This document shows, piece after piece, positions 50,904-61,400 of a stretch of 64,000 nt of DNA (its first letter is position 1; each line of letters starts with the position of its first letter). The DNA is from Methanooceanicella nereidis (GTDB lineage: Archaea > Halobacteriota > Methanocellia > Methanocellales > Methanocellaceae): NCBI RefSeq assembly GCF_021023085.1, contig NZ_PGCK01000012.1:1-64000 (forward strand). Reading direction: 5' to 3'. The position numbers were made by a program, and so were the translations under genes. The notes beneath the pieces are model-generated. The model saw only the letters and a list, made by a program, of their open reading frames with translations. It searched no databases and was not told the DNA's origin.

Positions 50904-53060
50904 ATGGTCGACAGGAGCAGGATACACCAGTGGCATACTAAATCCAACCGGATCATCGATGCGCTGGTCATTCGTGAAAACAATCTGACATACGTAACGG
51001 CACAGAATGGAGACATACCAATAACGGAGAACCAGGGCTACGGTCTTTATTACAGGGATTGCAGGTTTTTAAGCGGTTATATTCTCAAGATCAACGGCGA
51101 GACGCCTACGGAGATACAGTCCAGCGATGAGAAAGGGTATATGTCTACAACGATGATGACCAATCCCAATTTTATTGACCTGAAGGGAGTCGTGATCGGC
51201 AAGGAGACGATAAGCATCCGCAGGGACGCAATAATACCGGGATGCGTACAGGAGACGATATCCATCGTTAATTTCAATGAGTTCGACGTGCACGTTTCCC
51301 TGACGCTGGAGTTTGACTCGGACTTTGACGATATTTTCACCGTGAGGGGCATATCTGAAAAATCAGGCGGAGAGTTATATCCCATCAAATATGAAAACGG
51401 TCTGCTGCATATCTCATACCATGGACAGGACGGGCATATGCGCAACACAAAGGTCATGTTCAGTCCGGGGCCTGAAGAGGTCGATAATGGCGTATGTACT
51501 TTCTGTCTTGTCCTGAAGCCACATGATGAAAAAAAGATACTCGTATGCATCTCAGTAGAAGATATATCTCCCGGAGAAAGACCCGGAGAATTGCACATTC
51601 ATGATGTGGGTGATGAGCTAAAAAAGATAAGGTCTTCCTACCTGGCCACGATGGAGTGCTGCAGCAATATAATCACCAGTAATAACGTTTTTAACAAAGT
51701 CTTTCTTCGATCCATGGCAGATCTCAGGATGCTTCATATGAGCCTTGAGGAAGATCGATTCCACTCTGCGGGTGTGCCATGGTATGACGCGCTTTTCGGG
51801 AGGGACAGTATCATATCGGCTTTGCAGATACTTCCATTTGAGTCCGGCATGGCGAAAAGCACGTTAAGGCTCCTCGCTGCGTACCAGGGGAAAGATATCT
51901 GCGAATGGAAGGACGAGAGCCCGGGCAAGATACTCCACGAGCTGAGGCTGGGCGAAAAGGCGAATCTTGGGGAGATACCGCATACGCCCTATTATGGCAG
52001 CATAGACTCCACGCCTCTTTTCCTCATACTGCTTGCTGAATACATTAACTGGACCGGTGACATAGAGCTATTCCACAGCCTTAAGGATAACGTCGAGCTT
52101 GCACTGAAATGGATCGATGATTTTACCGACCTGGATGGCAGCGGACTCGTATCTTATGCGGTAAAGTCAAAGTTCGGGCTATATAACCAGGGATGGAAGG
52201 ATTCGAACGACGCAATATTACATTCTGACGGCACGCTTGCGAAGAGCCCGATAGCGCTGGCAGAAGTCCAGGGCTATGTTTACCGGGCAAAACAGTCTAT
52301 GGCGGATCTTTATGAAAGCACGGGCAGTGAAGATATTGCGGCAGGTCTTGTGAAGGATGCAAGAAAGATCAAATCGATCTTCAATGAACGGTTTTGGATG
52401 GGGGATAAGAAGTTTTACGCCCAGGCCATCGACTCCTGCGGGCTTTGCGATGTTATATCCTCTAACCCCGGGCAGGCTCTCTGGAGCGGGATAGTGGACA
52501 CGAACAGGGCAAAATTCATAGCAGACAGGCTATTCGAACCCGATATGTTTTCCGGATGGGGTATACGGACGCTGTCATCCGGCGAGATCAATTATAATCC
52601 GCTGGGCTACCATGTCGGCACCGTTTGGCCGCATGATAATTCAATGATATCAATGGGACTATGCGAGTACGGGTTTTGCGAGGAATCGACGGCGCTGTTC
52701 AGCAGCATGTACGAGGCGGCGGGCTTCTACCCCCGCTACAGGCTGCCGGAACTTTTTGGCGGGTTTTACCGCGAGGAATATGACATGCCTATTAAGTACC
52801 CTGTAGCATGCAGCCCTCAGGCATGGTCATCAGGCACGATACCTTACATGCTTTCGGCTTCTCTGGGCCTCAAAGCGGATGCGATGAATAATAGCCTGAC
52901 GCTTTTAAAGCCTCATCTGCCTCCCTGGCTAAACTACGTGCAGATAAAAGACCTGAAGGTCGGCAAGGCTTCGACGGACCTTGAATTTCAGCGGGTTAAA
53001 GATAACACTCTCGTTAATGTCGTAAAGCGGGGCGATATGGATGTCTATGTCGTATATTGA
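50904..53060 (+). CDS. Glycogen debranching-type enzyme (amylo-alpha-1,6-glucosidase family)
   Basis: A 718-aa protein with an N-terminal beta-rich GDE_N-like domain (about 15-220, starting LTYVTAQNGDIPITENQGYG) and a C-terminal (alpha/alpha)6 barrel (about 260-700). Barrel segments include GVPWYDALFGRDSIISALQI, YNQGWKDSNDAILHSDG and GYHVGTVWPHDNSMISMGLC, with several Asp/Glu residues that may be catalytic (WKDS, WPHD). The family removes alpha-1,6 branches or trims oligosaccharides. In a methanogen it points to glycogen-like storage. AGGGGAATG precedes the ATG. Confidence 0.85.
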   Translation: MVDRSRIHQWHTKSNRIIDALVIRENNLTYVTAQNGDIPITENQGYGLYYRDCRFLSGYILKINGETPTEIQSSDEKGYMSTTMMTNPNFIDLKGVVIGKETISIRRDAIIPGCVQETISIVNFNEFDVHVSLTLEFDSDFDDIFTVRGISEKSGGELYPIKYENGLLHISYHGQDGHMRNTKVMFSPGPEEVDNGVCTFCLVLKPHDEKKILVCISVEDISPGERPGELHIHDVGDELKKIRSSYLATMECCSNIITSNNVFNKVFLRSMADLRMLHMSLEEDRFHSAGVPWYDALFGRDSIISALQILPFESGMAKSTLRLLAAYQGKDICEWKDESPGKILHELRLGEKANLGEIPHTPYYGSIDSTPLFLILLAEYINWTGDIELFHSLKDNVELALKWIDDFTDLDGSGLVSYAVKSKFGLYNQGWKDSNDAILHSDGTLAKSPIALAEVQGYVYRAKQSMADLYESTGSEDIAAGLVKDARKIKSIFNERFWMGDKKFYAQAIDSCGLCDVISSNPGQALWSGIVDTNRAKFIADRLFEPDMFSGWGIRTLSSGEINYNPLGYHVGTVWPHDNSMISMGLCEYGFCEESTALFSSMYEAAGFYPRYRLPELFGGFYREEYDMPIKYPVACSPQAWSSGTIPYMLSASLGLKADAMNNSLTLLKPHLPPWLNYVQIKDLKVGKASTDLEFQRVKDNTLVNVVKRGDMDVYVVY

Positions 53061-53070
53061 TACCCGGTCA

Positions 53071-53235
53071 TTTGTCCTGTGTCCATTAGTGTATATGTCA
53101 TAAGTTCGATGATCTATACGATGATACCGTTTGCCGTTTGTTAGCCTATGCATCACATCAACGTACGGCATTAACACCATCAAATCCGACAATGATCATA
53201 TAAAACGGCGATTTATCGGGACACAGCACTAAGTT
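53071..53235. mobile_element. Short inverted-repeat element, non-autonomous transposon-like (copy B)
   Basis: About 165 bp between the debranching gene and the por promoter. The left end TTTGTCCTGTGTCCAT and the right end, read on the other strand, CTTAGTGCTGTGTCCCGA are imperfect inverted copies. The right end matches that of copy A (16067-16235) at GGGACACAGCACT[T/A]AGTT, and both contain ATCCGACAA. No coding capacity. Confidence 0.45.
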
Positions 53236-53363
53236 TTATCTAAAAATAATCGTCATTTGACGTAGCGTGCTATATATTGACTCATTTAATCAAAATATTT
53301 ATTAATTTTCGTTATTTTTGGCATTACTACTATAATGTGGTTTGAATTTAGTCTAAAACAACT

Positions 53364-53374
53364 TTTATATATAA
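53364..53374 (+). promoter_or_regulatory. TATA box of the por operon
   Basis: TTTATATATAA is a strong archaeal TATA box 140 bp before the porC start. Transcription would begin near 53398, leaving a leader of about 115 nt that is long for an archaeal mRNA and could carry regulation. The short open frame overlapping it (53375-53602) has no supporting features. Confidence 0.55.
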
Positions 53375-53513
53375 ATGATTTTATACAGACTTTTAATGCT
53401 ATGCTGGTTGGTTAGTGTCGATTTTTTAGCCGAATGTTTCACAAGGCTTATTAGGGTTTACTGCTATTCTACATGTAAAATCATTAAGAAATGCGATATA
53501 TGGAGGATAAAAC

Positions 53514-54053
53514 TTGAAGGAAATTCGAATACACGGACGCGGCGGTCAGGGTTCCGTCACCGCGGCAGAGCTGATAGCTGTCGCGGCATTCGAGGACGGT
53601 AAATGGAGCCAGGCCTTCCCTTACTTCGGCACTGAGAGGAGGGGTGCTCCCGTGACTGCGTTCGCAAGAATATCCGATTCACAGATTCGGATAAGAAGCC
53701 AGATCTATCAGCCGGACTATGTTATCGTGCAGGATCCGTCCCTCATACACTCGGTAGATGTGGCGAGCGGCATTAAGGACGACGGGCTCATTTTAATTAA
53801 CTCTGATAAGAAACCATCTGAGATAGGCATCAACACGAAGGCGAAGATCAAGACGATAGACGCGACCTCTCTCGCTCTGGAGGTCATAGGCCTCCCGATA
53901 GTTAACACTGCCTTGCTCGGCGCTTTTGCCGGCGCGACGGGAATGATCAGGCTGGAGTCCGTGAACAAGGCGATCAAGGCCAGATTCCCCGGAAAGGTCG
54001 GAGATAAGAACGTAGAGGCCGTAAAGAGGGCCTTTGAGCTAATGGCTCGCTAG
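53514..54053 (+). CDS. porC: Pyruvate:ferredoxin oxidoreductase gamma subunit
   Basis: A 179-aa gamma subunit of the four-subunit enzyme that interconverts pyruvate plus CoA with acetyl-CoA, CO2 and reduced ferredoxin. The N-terminus [20 protein letters not shown] and [17 protein letters not shown] are clear family signatures. Start TTG 53514 is preceded by GGAGG at about 53502. First gene of porCDAB with tight spacing; in methanogens the enzyme usually works in the biosynthetic direction, making pyruvate. The acceptor could be another 2-oxoacid, but order and sequence fit pyruvate best. Confidence 0.92.
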   Translation: MKEIRIHGRGGQGSVTAAELIAVAAFEDGKWSQAFPYFGTERRGAPVTAFARISDSQIRIRSQIYQPDYVIVQDPSLIHSVDVASGIKDDGLILINSDKKPSEIGINTKAKIKTIDATSLALEVIGLPIVNTALLGAFAGATGMIRLESVNKAIKARFPGKVGDKNVEAVKRAFELMAR

Positions 54054-54063
54054 GGTGAGGATC

Positions 54064-54351
54064 ATGGCTGACAATAAACAAAGACTTACTATAGGCCTGG
54101 TGGCAAAGCCCGGCAGCACGCTACAGTACCACACTGGCGGCTGGAGGACATACCGGCCGGTTATTGACCATGAGAAGTGCATAGGCTGCAAGAGATGCGC
54201 AGACTCTTGCATGGAAGGCGCACCGTTCGAATGCGCGCACGACGGCAAAAAGAAAAAGTTCTGTGTAAATTATGATTATTGTAAGGGCTGCGGCGTTTGC
54301 GCCTACGAGTGCCCGGTAGACGCTATTGAAATGGTAGTGGAGGAGAAATAA
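54064..54351 (+). CDS. porD: Pyruvate:ferredoxin oxidoreductase delta (ferredoxin) subunit
   Basis: A 95-aa ferredoxin-type subunit with two [4Fe-4S] motifs: CIGCKRCADSCMEGAPFEC and CKGCGVCAYECP. The first has an unusual ending, with the fourth ligand provided within DSC/EC. The N-terminal PGSTLQYHTGGWRTYRPVI matches PorD proteins. ATG 54064 follows GGTGAGG, and its stop overlaps the start of porA by one base. Passes electrons from the thiamine-pyrophosphate site to ferredoxin. Confidence 0.92.
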   Translation: MADNKQRLTIGLVAKPGSTLQYHTGGWRTYRPVIDHEKCIGCKRCADSCMEGAPFECAHDGKKKKFCVNYDYCKGCGVCAYECPVDAIEMVVEEK

Positions 54352-55550
54352 TGGCAAAGATGGCAGTCATTGAGGGCTCACATGCAATAGCCGAAGCAGC
54401 TAAGGTATGCAGGCCGGCGGTAGTATCAGCTTATCCCATAACCCCGCAGACTCACATCGTCGAGGACATCTCACAGATGATCGCGGACGGGGAGCTAATG
54501 AACTGCGAATACGTTCGTACGGAGAGCGAATTTTCGGCAGCGTCCGTAATACTGGGTGCGGCAGCGGCCGGTACAAGGGTATTCAGCGCAACGTCATCCC
54601 AGGGCGCTGTCCTGATGTACGAGGTGCTCTTCAGTATGGCAGGCATGAGGCTCCCGGGCGTGCTCGCTATGGCGAACAGGTCAGTATCATCACCCTTATC
54701 GATATGGAACGACCACCAGGACGCGATCTCAGCCAGGGATAACGGCTGGATACAGCTCTGGGCCGAGGACAACCAGGAAGCCGCCGACATGATCGTGCAG
54801 GCATTCAAGATCGGGGAAGATCGCAGGATCCTGCTGCCGGTCATGGTCAATCTGGATGGTTTCCTTATTACGCACACATATGAGCCGGTAGAGATTCTCG
54901 ACCAGAATATGGTGGACGAGTTCCTGCCTCCGTATGAGCCGCTATACAAGCTTGACCCGAAAGACCCGGTAACAATGGGTGCACTGGCCCAGCCGGAGTA
55001 TTATACTGAGGCCAGGTACATGATACACTATGCACAGCTCTGTGCAAAAGATGTCATAGAAGAGGTTGCCGAAGAGTTCGGTAAGAAATTCGGCAGGTAT
55101 AAGGGAGGCCTAATCGATACCTACAAGATGGAAGGGGCCGAGGTCGTCCTGATATCAATGGGCTCAGTAATAGGGACCATGAAGGATGCAGTCGATGAGA
55201 TGAGGGCAGAAGGGATCCCGGTCGGCATAGTCAAGATAAGGTCTTACAGGCCGTTCCCGGTAGAGGCCCTTCGCGAAGCGTTGAAGGGTGCCAAAGTCGT
55301 CTGCGTTCTCGATAAGAACATCTCAATGGGCATGGAAGGCGCCGTCTTCACGGACCTTAAAGCGGCACTATACAACGTAAAGGGATCTCCGGACATACTC
55401 GGGTTCATAATAGGGCTCGGAGGCCGTGACATCACTATAACTGACATCAAGAATCTCACGAACAAGGGATTCGCAAAGATGCGCGGCGAGAAGGTATCGG
55501 AGATGGAATGGTATAAACTTGATGTTGATATCCTCCCGGAGGGGATATAA
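54351..55550 (+). CDS. porA: Pyruvate:ferredoxin oxidoreductase alpha subunit
   Basis: A 399-aa alpha subunit forming part of the pyruvate and CoA binding regions. Signatures are AYPITPQTHIVEDISQMIAD, YVRTESEFSAASVILGAAAA, RVFSATSSQGAVLMYEVLF and the C-terminal RSYRPFPVEALREAL. Length is normal. The ATG overlaps the porD stop; porB starts directly after its stop. Confidence 0.94.
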   Translation: MAKMAVIEGSHAIAEAAKVCRPAVVSAYPITPQTHIVEDISQMIADGELMNCEYVRTESEFSAASVILGAAAAGTRVFSATSSQGAVLMYEVLFSMAGMRLPGVLAMANRSVSSPLSIWNDHQDAISARDNGWIQLWAEDNQEAADMIVQAFKIGEDRRILLPVMVNLDGFLITHTYEPVEILDQNMVDEFLPPYEPLYKLDPKDPVTMGALAQPEYYTEARYMIHYAQLCAKDVIEEVAEEFGKKFGRYKGGLIDTYKMEGAEVVLISMGSVIGTMKDAVDEMRAEGIPVGIVKIRSYRPFPVEALREALKGAKVVCVLDKNISMGMEGAVFTDLKAALYNVKGSPDILGFIIGLGGRDITITDIKNLTNKGFAKMRGEKVSEMEWYKLDVDILPEGI

Positions 55551-56474
55551 ATGGCGGCACTAGAAGACCTATTTGCTTCGGGCCACAGGGCATGCGCAGG
55601 CTGCGGCTGCTCGCTTTTCCTTAAGACGCTGCTCAATGTGACCGGCCCCAATGTAATCATTACCGAGGCCACGGGGTGTATGGAGGTCATATCGACGCCT
55701 TACCCTGAAAGCGCATGGAAGGTGCCCTGGATACACTCGCTTTTCGAGAACGCGGCACCTGTAGCAGCCGGCATAGAGGCGGCCCTTAAGGCGACAGGAA
55801 GAAAGAATGATACAAAGGTAATAGCCATTGGCGGTGACGGTGCTACAATAGACATCGGCTTCGGCAACCTGTCAGGCGTGATGGAGAGGGGCCATGATAT
55901 TCTCTACATCTGCTACGACAATGAGGCATACATGAATACCGGCATACAGCGCAGCGGCTCTACGCCATATGACGCGTCCACGACCACGACGCCTGCCGGT
56001 AAAGTATCTTTCGGCAATCAGAGCCAGAAGAAGAACGCTCCCGCAATAATGGCCGCTCACGGCATACCGTATGTGGCTACAACGTCTATGGGATACCCGG
56101 CCGACTTTGCCAAGAAGGTAAGAAAAGCTTTATCCATCGAGGGCCCGAAGTATATACAGGTACATGCCACATGCACGCCCGGATGGGGTATTGACAGCGC
56201 CTTATCCATAGAGATCTTAAGGCTTGCCGTAGAGACTGCAATGTACCCGCTTTACGAGTATGAGAACGGCGAGGTCACCAGCGTCAAGAAGATCAAGGGC
56301 AGGAAACCGGTCCGCGAGTACCTCGAAAAACAGAAGAGGTTTTCACATCTGTTCAAGATGCCTAACGGTGATAAGGAGATCGAAAAGATACAGCAGATCG
56401 CCGACCTTAACGCAAAGCACTTTGGCCTTGACGTGGTGGAAAAGGCTAAACCCAAAGAAGCAAAGGCGGAGTAA
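55551..56474 (+). CDS. porB: Pyruvate:ferredoxin oxidoreductase beta subunit
   Basis: A 307-aa beta subunit that binds thiamine pyrophosphate and one [4Fe-4S] cluster. Cluster Cys residues are in HRACAGCGC near residue 15 and later in TEATGCMEV and ATCTPGWG. The TPP motif is [16 protein letters not shown] with [10 protein letters not shown]. It begins directly after the porA stop. purO follows after four bases. Confidence 0.94.
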   Translation: MAALEDLFASGHRACAGCGCSLFLKTLLNVTGPNVIITEATGCMEVISTPYPESAWKVPWIHSLFENAAPVAAGIEAALKATGRKNDTKVIAIGGDGATIDIGFGNLSGVMERGHDILYICYDNEAYMNTGIQRSGSTPYDASTTTTPAGKVSFGNQSQKKNAPAIMAAHGIPYVATTSMGYPADFAKKVRKALSIEGPKYIQVHATCTPGWGIDSALSIEILRLAVETAMYPLYEYENGEVTSVKKIKGRKPVREYLEKQKRFSHLFKMPNGDKEIEKIQQIADLNAKHFGLDVVEKAKPKEAKAE

Positions 56475-56478
56475 ACCA

Positions 56479-57084
56479 ATGTATGTAGGAAGGTTCGTTA
56501 TAATCGGGAAAACGAACGGAAAGCTCTGGGCAGGATACAGGGTATCCTCCCGCTCATTTCCGAACCGCTATGCGGTCAGGTCCAATGATATGACGGTCGC
56601 TATAATGCCAAGGGATGTTAAAGACCTGGAGAAAAGCCCGTACATATCATATAATACCATTAAGATCCTGCCGACCGCGGCGGTAGTCACCAACGGGTCC
56701 CATACGGATCCCATTGTTGAAAAGATCGCGATGGGCTATCCCGCGAGGGACGCACTGGCACTGACATTGCTGGCCATGGACTATGAAAAAGATGCTCTTA
56801 ACACTCCACGTATCGCAGCAGTAGTTACCAAAGACTCTGGATTTTTGGGCATCGTGACCAAGGATGGCATCAGCGTTAGTGAATTGCCGCTACAGGATGG
56901 CGATTGCTATATGGTCGCTACCTACGAGAAGACAACGTTTTCTAAGGTGACCCTGGAAGCCACGTCAGCAGACGACCTTGCCAGGAAGATGTACGACCTT
57001 ACCTTTGAGAAGCCGGTATGCTCTGCAGCAGCATACCAGAAAGACGGCGGATTCGAGCTCGGAACTTATAATGGGCCTCAGTGA
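56479..57084 (+). CDS. purO: Archaeal IMP cyclohydrolase PurO
   Basis: A 201-aa archaeal-type IMP cyclohydrolase, which closes the purine ring in the last step of IMP synthesis, replacing bacterial PurH's C-terminal activity. The N-terminus MYVGRFVIIGKTNGKLWAGY and RVSSRSFPNRYAV are close to the conserved start of PurO. The family has an Ntn-hydrolase-like fold and is confined mainly to euryarchaea. ATG 56479 lies four bases past the porB stop, so purO is probably co-transcribed with por genes. Confidence 0.92.
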   Translation: MYVGRFVIIGKTNGKLWAGYRVSSRSFPNRYAVRSNDMTVAIMPRDVKDLEKSPYISYNTIKILPTAAVVTNGSHTDPIVEKIAMGYPARDALALTLLAMDYEKDALNTPRIAAVVTKDSGFLGIVTKDGISVSELPLQDGDCYMVATYEKTTFSKVTLEATSADDLARKMYDLTFEKPVCSAAAYQKDGGFELGTYNGPQ

Positions 57085-57154
57085 AGGTCCATTACTTCTT
57101 TATTTTTAAAATATCCTTAAAGGATAGCTTTCACAAATCACTTTAATGGCTCTT

Positions 57155-57640
57155 TTAATGTTTTAACAGGCTCTGTTCCTTATCGCCATACAATTTATGC
57201 CATAATCTAAAAAGCTCCAGGTTTTCATCCCTCAAAAAATCACCGATGATATTCACGTACATAGCGCTCCTCTTTTTCATTTCCTCGTTCGAGATCTCTA
57301 TTACGTCAAAACCATAATCGATGCCATCCCTTATACGGGCGCCGTGTACGATCTTTGATATACTGGCAAGATAGCATGCGGTGAAGCACATCGTGCACGG
57401 CTCGCAGGTACAGTATATCGTACAACCCGAAAGGTCGGTCGTGCCCAGTCTTTTACAGGCCTCGCGTATAGCATTGATCTCGGCATGGGATGTGATGTCC
57501 GTATCCCTGACTATCATGTTATGTTCGCAGCTTATTATCTTCCCGTCTTTAACGATACATGCCCCGAACGGGTTCTGGCCTTCCATGATGCCTTCTTTAG
57601 CTTTTTCTATGGCGATCCGCATGAAGGACTCGTCATCCAT
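57155..57640 (-). CDS. Nucleoside/base deaminase (CMP/dCMP deaminase fold, guanine deaminase-like)
   Basis: A 161-aa zinc-dependent deaminase. The catalytic HAEINAI (near residue 51) supplies the first zinc ligand and the proton-shuttling Glu; CTCEPCTMC (near 80-88) supplies the other ligands. The C-terminal length and GIDYGFDVIEISNEEMKKRS fit the GuaD-like (bacterial guanine deaminase) subgroup better than TadA, so free purine or nucleoside is the likelier substrate. I prefer ATG 57640 (AAGGTG upstream) to the GTG at 57649. Confidence 0.85.
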   Translation of the reverse strand: MDDESFMRIAIEKAKEGIMEGQNPFGACIVKDGKIISCEHNMIVRDTDITSHAEINAIREACKRLGTTDLSGCTIYCTCEPCTMCFTACYLASISKIVHGARIRDGIDYGFDVIEISNEEMKKRSAMYVNIIGDFLRDENLELFRLWHKLYGDKEQSLLKH

Positions 57641-57758
57641 GAATGACACCTTTAATTAAAAATAATATTTATTTGGATTATTTTAAAATTATTTCAAACA
57701 ATAAATGAAAAAATCACTGGCCCCAGAAGGAGCCGGTTGAATAATAAGCCCATCTTAT

Positions 57759-58184
57759 TTAATTAAAAACTGATATCTTATTTATTAAGTAATACTTATC
57801 ATTCCCTGCCGTGAACATCTCAATCCTGTACTTTTCAAGCACGGAATATGTCTTTCGCGGTGTGCAAACATCATAGGCCTTATCACAGTCCAGCCCGCCG
57901 CAAGCCATGTTTTTACAGCATCTTTCTTCCGGATCTTGAGAGCCGCATTTTTCCAGCTTTTCATTCAGCATTGTCACGACGCCCAGGAACTTGTCTAAAG
58001 CCTCCGGGTTCGAGACCTTCATATCCTTTGACTTGAGTTCTTTGATGGTACGGTCAATGAGTTCCAGTATGGCATAAGAGTTTGTGAGCCTGTTACAGAA
58101 CGATAGCTCGTTATTCTCTATGTAAATTTTTTTTAACCTTTCGTATTGCACTTCGATGCGACTGAATTGCTCCTCACAATCCAT
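57759..58184 (-). CDS. Unknown protein with Cys cluster
   Basis: A 141-aa protein. The N-terminal 75 residues are helical and charged (FSRIEVQYERLKKIYIENNE). The C-terminal third holds a Cys-rich stretch (CGSQDPEERCCKNMACGGLD, then CDKAYDVC) that could bind a metal or form disulfides. ATG 58184 is chosen because AGGGA lies about five bases upstream; the longer frame begins with TTG. It is divergent from the large histidine kinase at 58416. No family recognised. Confidence 0.6.
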   Translation of the reverse strand: MDCEEQFSRIEVQYERLKKIYIENNELSFCNRLTNSYAILELIDRTIKELKSKDMKVSNPEALDKFLGVVTMLNEKLEKCGSQDPEERCCKNMACGGLDCDKAYDVCTPRKTYSVLEKYRIEMFTAGNDKYYLINKISVFN

Positions 58185-58415
58185 AAAATCCCTCAGTTGT
58201 GCGATTAGATACAAATTACAAATACTTTGTCAATAATTGCTGTTTTTAACATTAATTTGTAGCTAAACCATTATTGAACGAGTCTTAATTACCAAATCTT
58301 ATACTGTTATTATATAGCCTGTTACTAACAAAAAGATTGTATAGCAATATCTTTTTAGAGTAAAAAATTAATATAACAACATATATTATATTTTAAAATA
58401 ATTTATTATTAAGTT

Positions 58416-61400
58416 ATGAGTAATGGCGGATATATTAGGCTATATAAACAGTTTGAGGATATATTTGAACACTCCGCAGGACCTGTTTTTATATTCAATG
58501 AACTCGAAGAGCTTGTTTATCATAACCTGAGCGGTAAGTCTCTTCTTGATACATCGGGCAAAATAAAGCCTGTATTTGCTGAGATCATCGATGTTGAAAA
58601 TAAAAGTTTAAAGGAGATAGTTGAAAATTTAAGATCGGGATACATGGCAAATCCAGTAGAAAGCAATGTCATGACACCTACCGGCATTTCTAATTACTAT
58701 ATGGACATATGGCCGGCAAAATATGGCCGCGAGACATTTTACGTATGTTATCTAAATGCAAGCCGGAAAGAATGTCCCGATGTCATTAGCCGTGCCTGTG
58801 AGTCATTTTATAACGAGTCGAGCGACGCGATGCTTATCATAGACTGTGAGAATTACACTTTCATCAATGTAAATAAGCGGGTCGAAGATCTCTGCGGCCA
58901 TCCTTCGGGAGACCTTAAAGGCAAAAGCATGGAATCCCTTTATCCCCCCGATGATACGGAAAAATTAATACAGACGTTCAAGAGGCTCATCGAAAGCGGG
59001 GGATCGGGCAGAGACCGCGTATATATGAAGATCAATAAAGGTAAAGTAAAGCTCGTCGAGATAACCTCAAAGAAGATGTCGTTAAACGGCAGGGATGTCA
59101 TCATTGCGCTGGTGACCGATATCTCCGAGCTGGAGAATGCCGCGGTAATAATAAAGCGAAGGAACAACGAGCTATCGGCGCTTAACGACATCAGCGCGAC
59201 GATCAACAGCACTCTTGACCTTGATGTTGTCCTTGAAAGCTCATTGAACCGGTCATGCGAAGTGACCGGCATGCAGGGCGGATGCATCTATCTGCTGGAT
59301 AAAGATACAGGGAAGTTCACTCCCTCATCCTGCATGAATATGGATATTTCGATACTGTTGCCTATAGATGAGATCGATATGTTAAAATGTATCGATAAAC
59401 CGGCCTTAAGGGGCGGCTCTCCCGTAGTGGTGGATACATCAGAGTATTCCGGGGAGGCTTGCAGATCACTTCTGGAGGCCGGCATAAGAACGGTCATATA
59501 TGTGCCTATCATATTCCAGGGCCAGCTGCTTGGGATCATGAACCTTGCCGAAAAAAGTGTCCGTCACTTTACCGAAGAAGACCTTACGTTCTTTACAAGT
59601 ATCGCGAACACAATAGGGATAGCCATTAACAATGCCCGGTATGTAAAAGATGTCAGTTCCCAGGCAAAGAAGTTTTCATTGTTATTCAAGACGACGGGTA
59701 TACTGACTTCCACGCTGGACCTTGAAGAGGTGCTTGAGCTTTTTGCCAAAAACGCCGCGGAAGTGGCCGGAACGGAGACATGTGCCGTATATTTCCTGGA
59801 TAAAAAAAGAAATCGACTTAATATTAAAGCGGTATACGGGACAGGCCCGGAAGAAGTTGGCGAGCTGCTTGAAAATGCCCTTTTATCCTCGGGGATCATA
59901 TCCGATGTCATTGAAACAAAATCCTCAAAGGTAGTAGAGGACACATCTGCGGATCCGGAGCTATCCCATGTTTTCCTCGATAAATACGATATTCGCTCGT
60001 TCTTATGCACGCCGCTGGTATACCACAAGGATGTCACCGGGGTCATACTACTTTTTACAAGGGGTAAACAACAGGAATTTTCTTCAGGCGCCATCGACGT
60101 CATCGAAAACCTTGCCGACCAGGCTGCACAGGCTATAGAGAACGCAAAGCTTGTGGACGACCTCCGTAAGCGTAACGATGAGCTAAGGCGCGTTTTCGAC
60201 ATTCAGAGAAAAATAACACAGAGCATCAACATCGGGGATACGCTGAATGTCATAGTTGAAAATGTCCCTTACCTGATAAAGCTTCCTTACTGTGTCATAT
60301 TCCTCATAGATGAGGAACATCAGGAGATAACCTCGGTCAAGGCGACAAAAGCGGTTGAAATGAAACATGGCAAGCTAAAGTTCAGGATGGACGAGCTTGT
60401 CGCATCCCGGATCGCCATGGACGAAATGAGGCCGCTGGTGATCGAGAACGCCCGTGATTTCCCTAAGATCGCCCGGCCGATAGTTGATCTTCTCGATATG
60501 AAATCAACAATAATCCTGCCTCTCATAGCCCGTGGGAAGAAGCTTGGCGTAATGTGGCTATACACAGATGAAAAGCCCGTAATATTCGAGGATGAGGATG
60601 TGAGGCGTGCTATAGCGCTATCGGACCAGGCAGCTGTATCCATCGATAACGCCAGGCTGTTCAGAGAACTGTCAAGCGCAAATGACCAGCTTGAGAGCTC
60701 TTACGAAAAACTGAAAGACCTTGATAAAATGAAAATGGAATTCTTCACATTGATATCCCATGAGCTCAGGACACCTTTGACGACGATAAAAGGGTTTACG
60801 GAGCTGCTGCATGATGGTCTCCTCGGCCCTATAAACGAGAAGCAGCGTGATAAGCTGGATAAGATAAAGCATAACGTAGACAAGCTAAGCGATGTTGTGA
60901 CCAGCCTGTCGGATCTTTCAAGCATCACGTCAAAGAAGTATTCCATAACAATGCTCCCGATGGCGCTGGATGAACTTATACGCGAGGTCGTGAGAAGCAT
61001 TTCATTCCTGGTAGAAGAGAAAAAGATCAAACTTTCGGTTGACGTGCCCGTGAACCTCCCGTTGATAAATGCGGACAGGGAAAAGATCCAGCAGGTATTG
61101 CTCAATATAATCAACAACGCGATAAAGTATACGCCTCCCGGGGGAGAGATCGCGATCAAGGCCGAGGACAGGGAGAACGACATCCTTGTCTCGATACGTG
61201 ATACGGGCATTGGGATACCTAAAAGCGATCTTGAGAAGATATTTACCGGATTCTATCATTCCGGATATAAATTATCTTATGAATATAAGGGAATGGGCCT
61301 CGGGCTCGCGCTCTCCAAAGGGATAATCGAGAGCCATGGGGGCAGGATATGGGCGGAAAGCGAGCTCGGAAAGTGGAGCACGTTCTATTTCACCCTGCCG

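Noticed and set aside
53375-53602. 75-aa open frame in the por leader
   Set aside because: It overlaps porC in another frame, starts directly at the TATA box and would not be on the mRNA.
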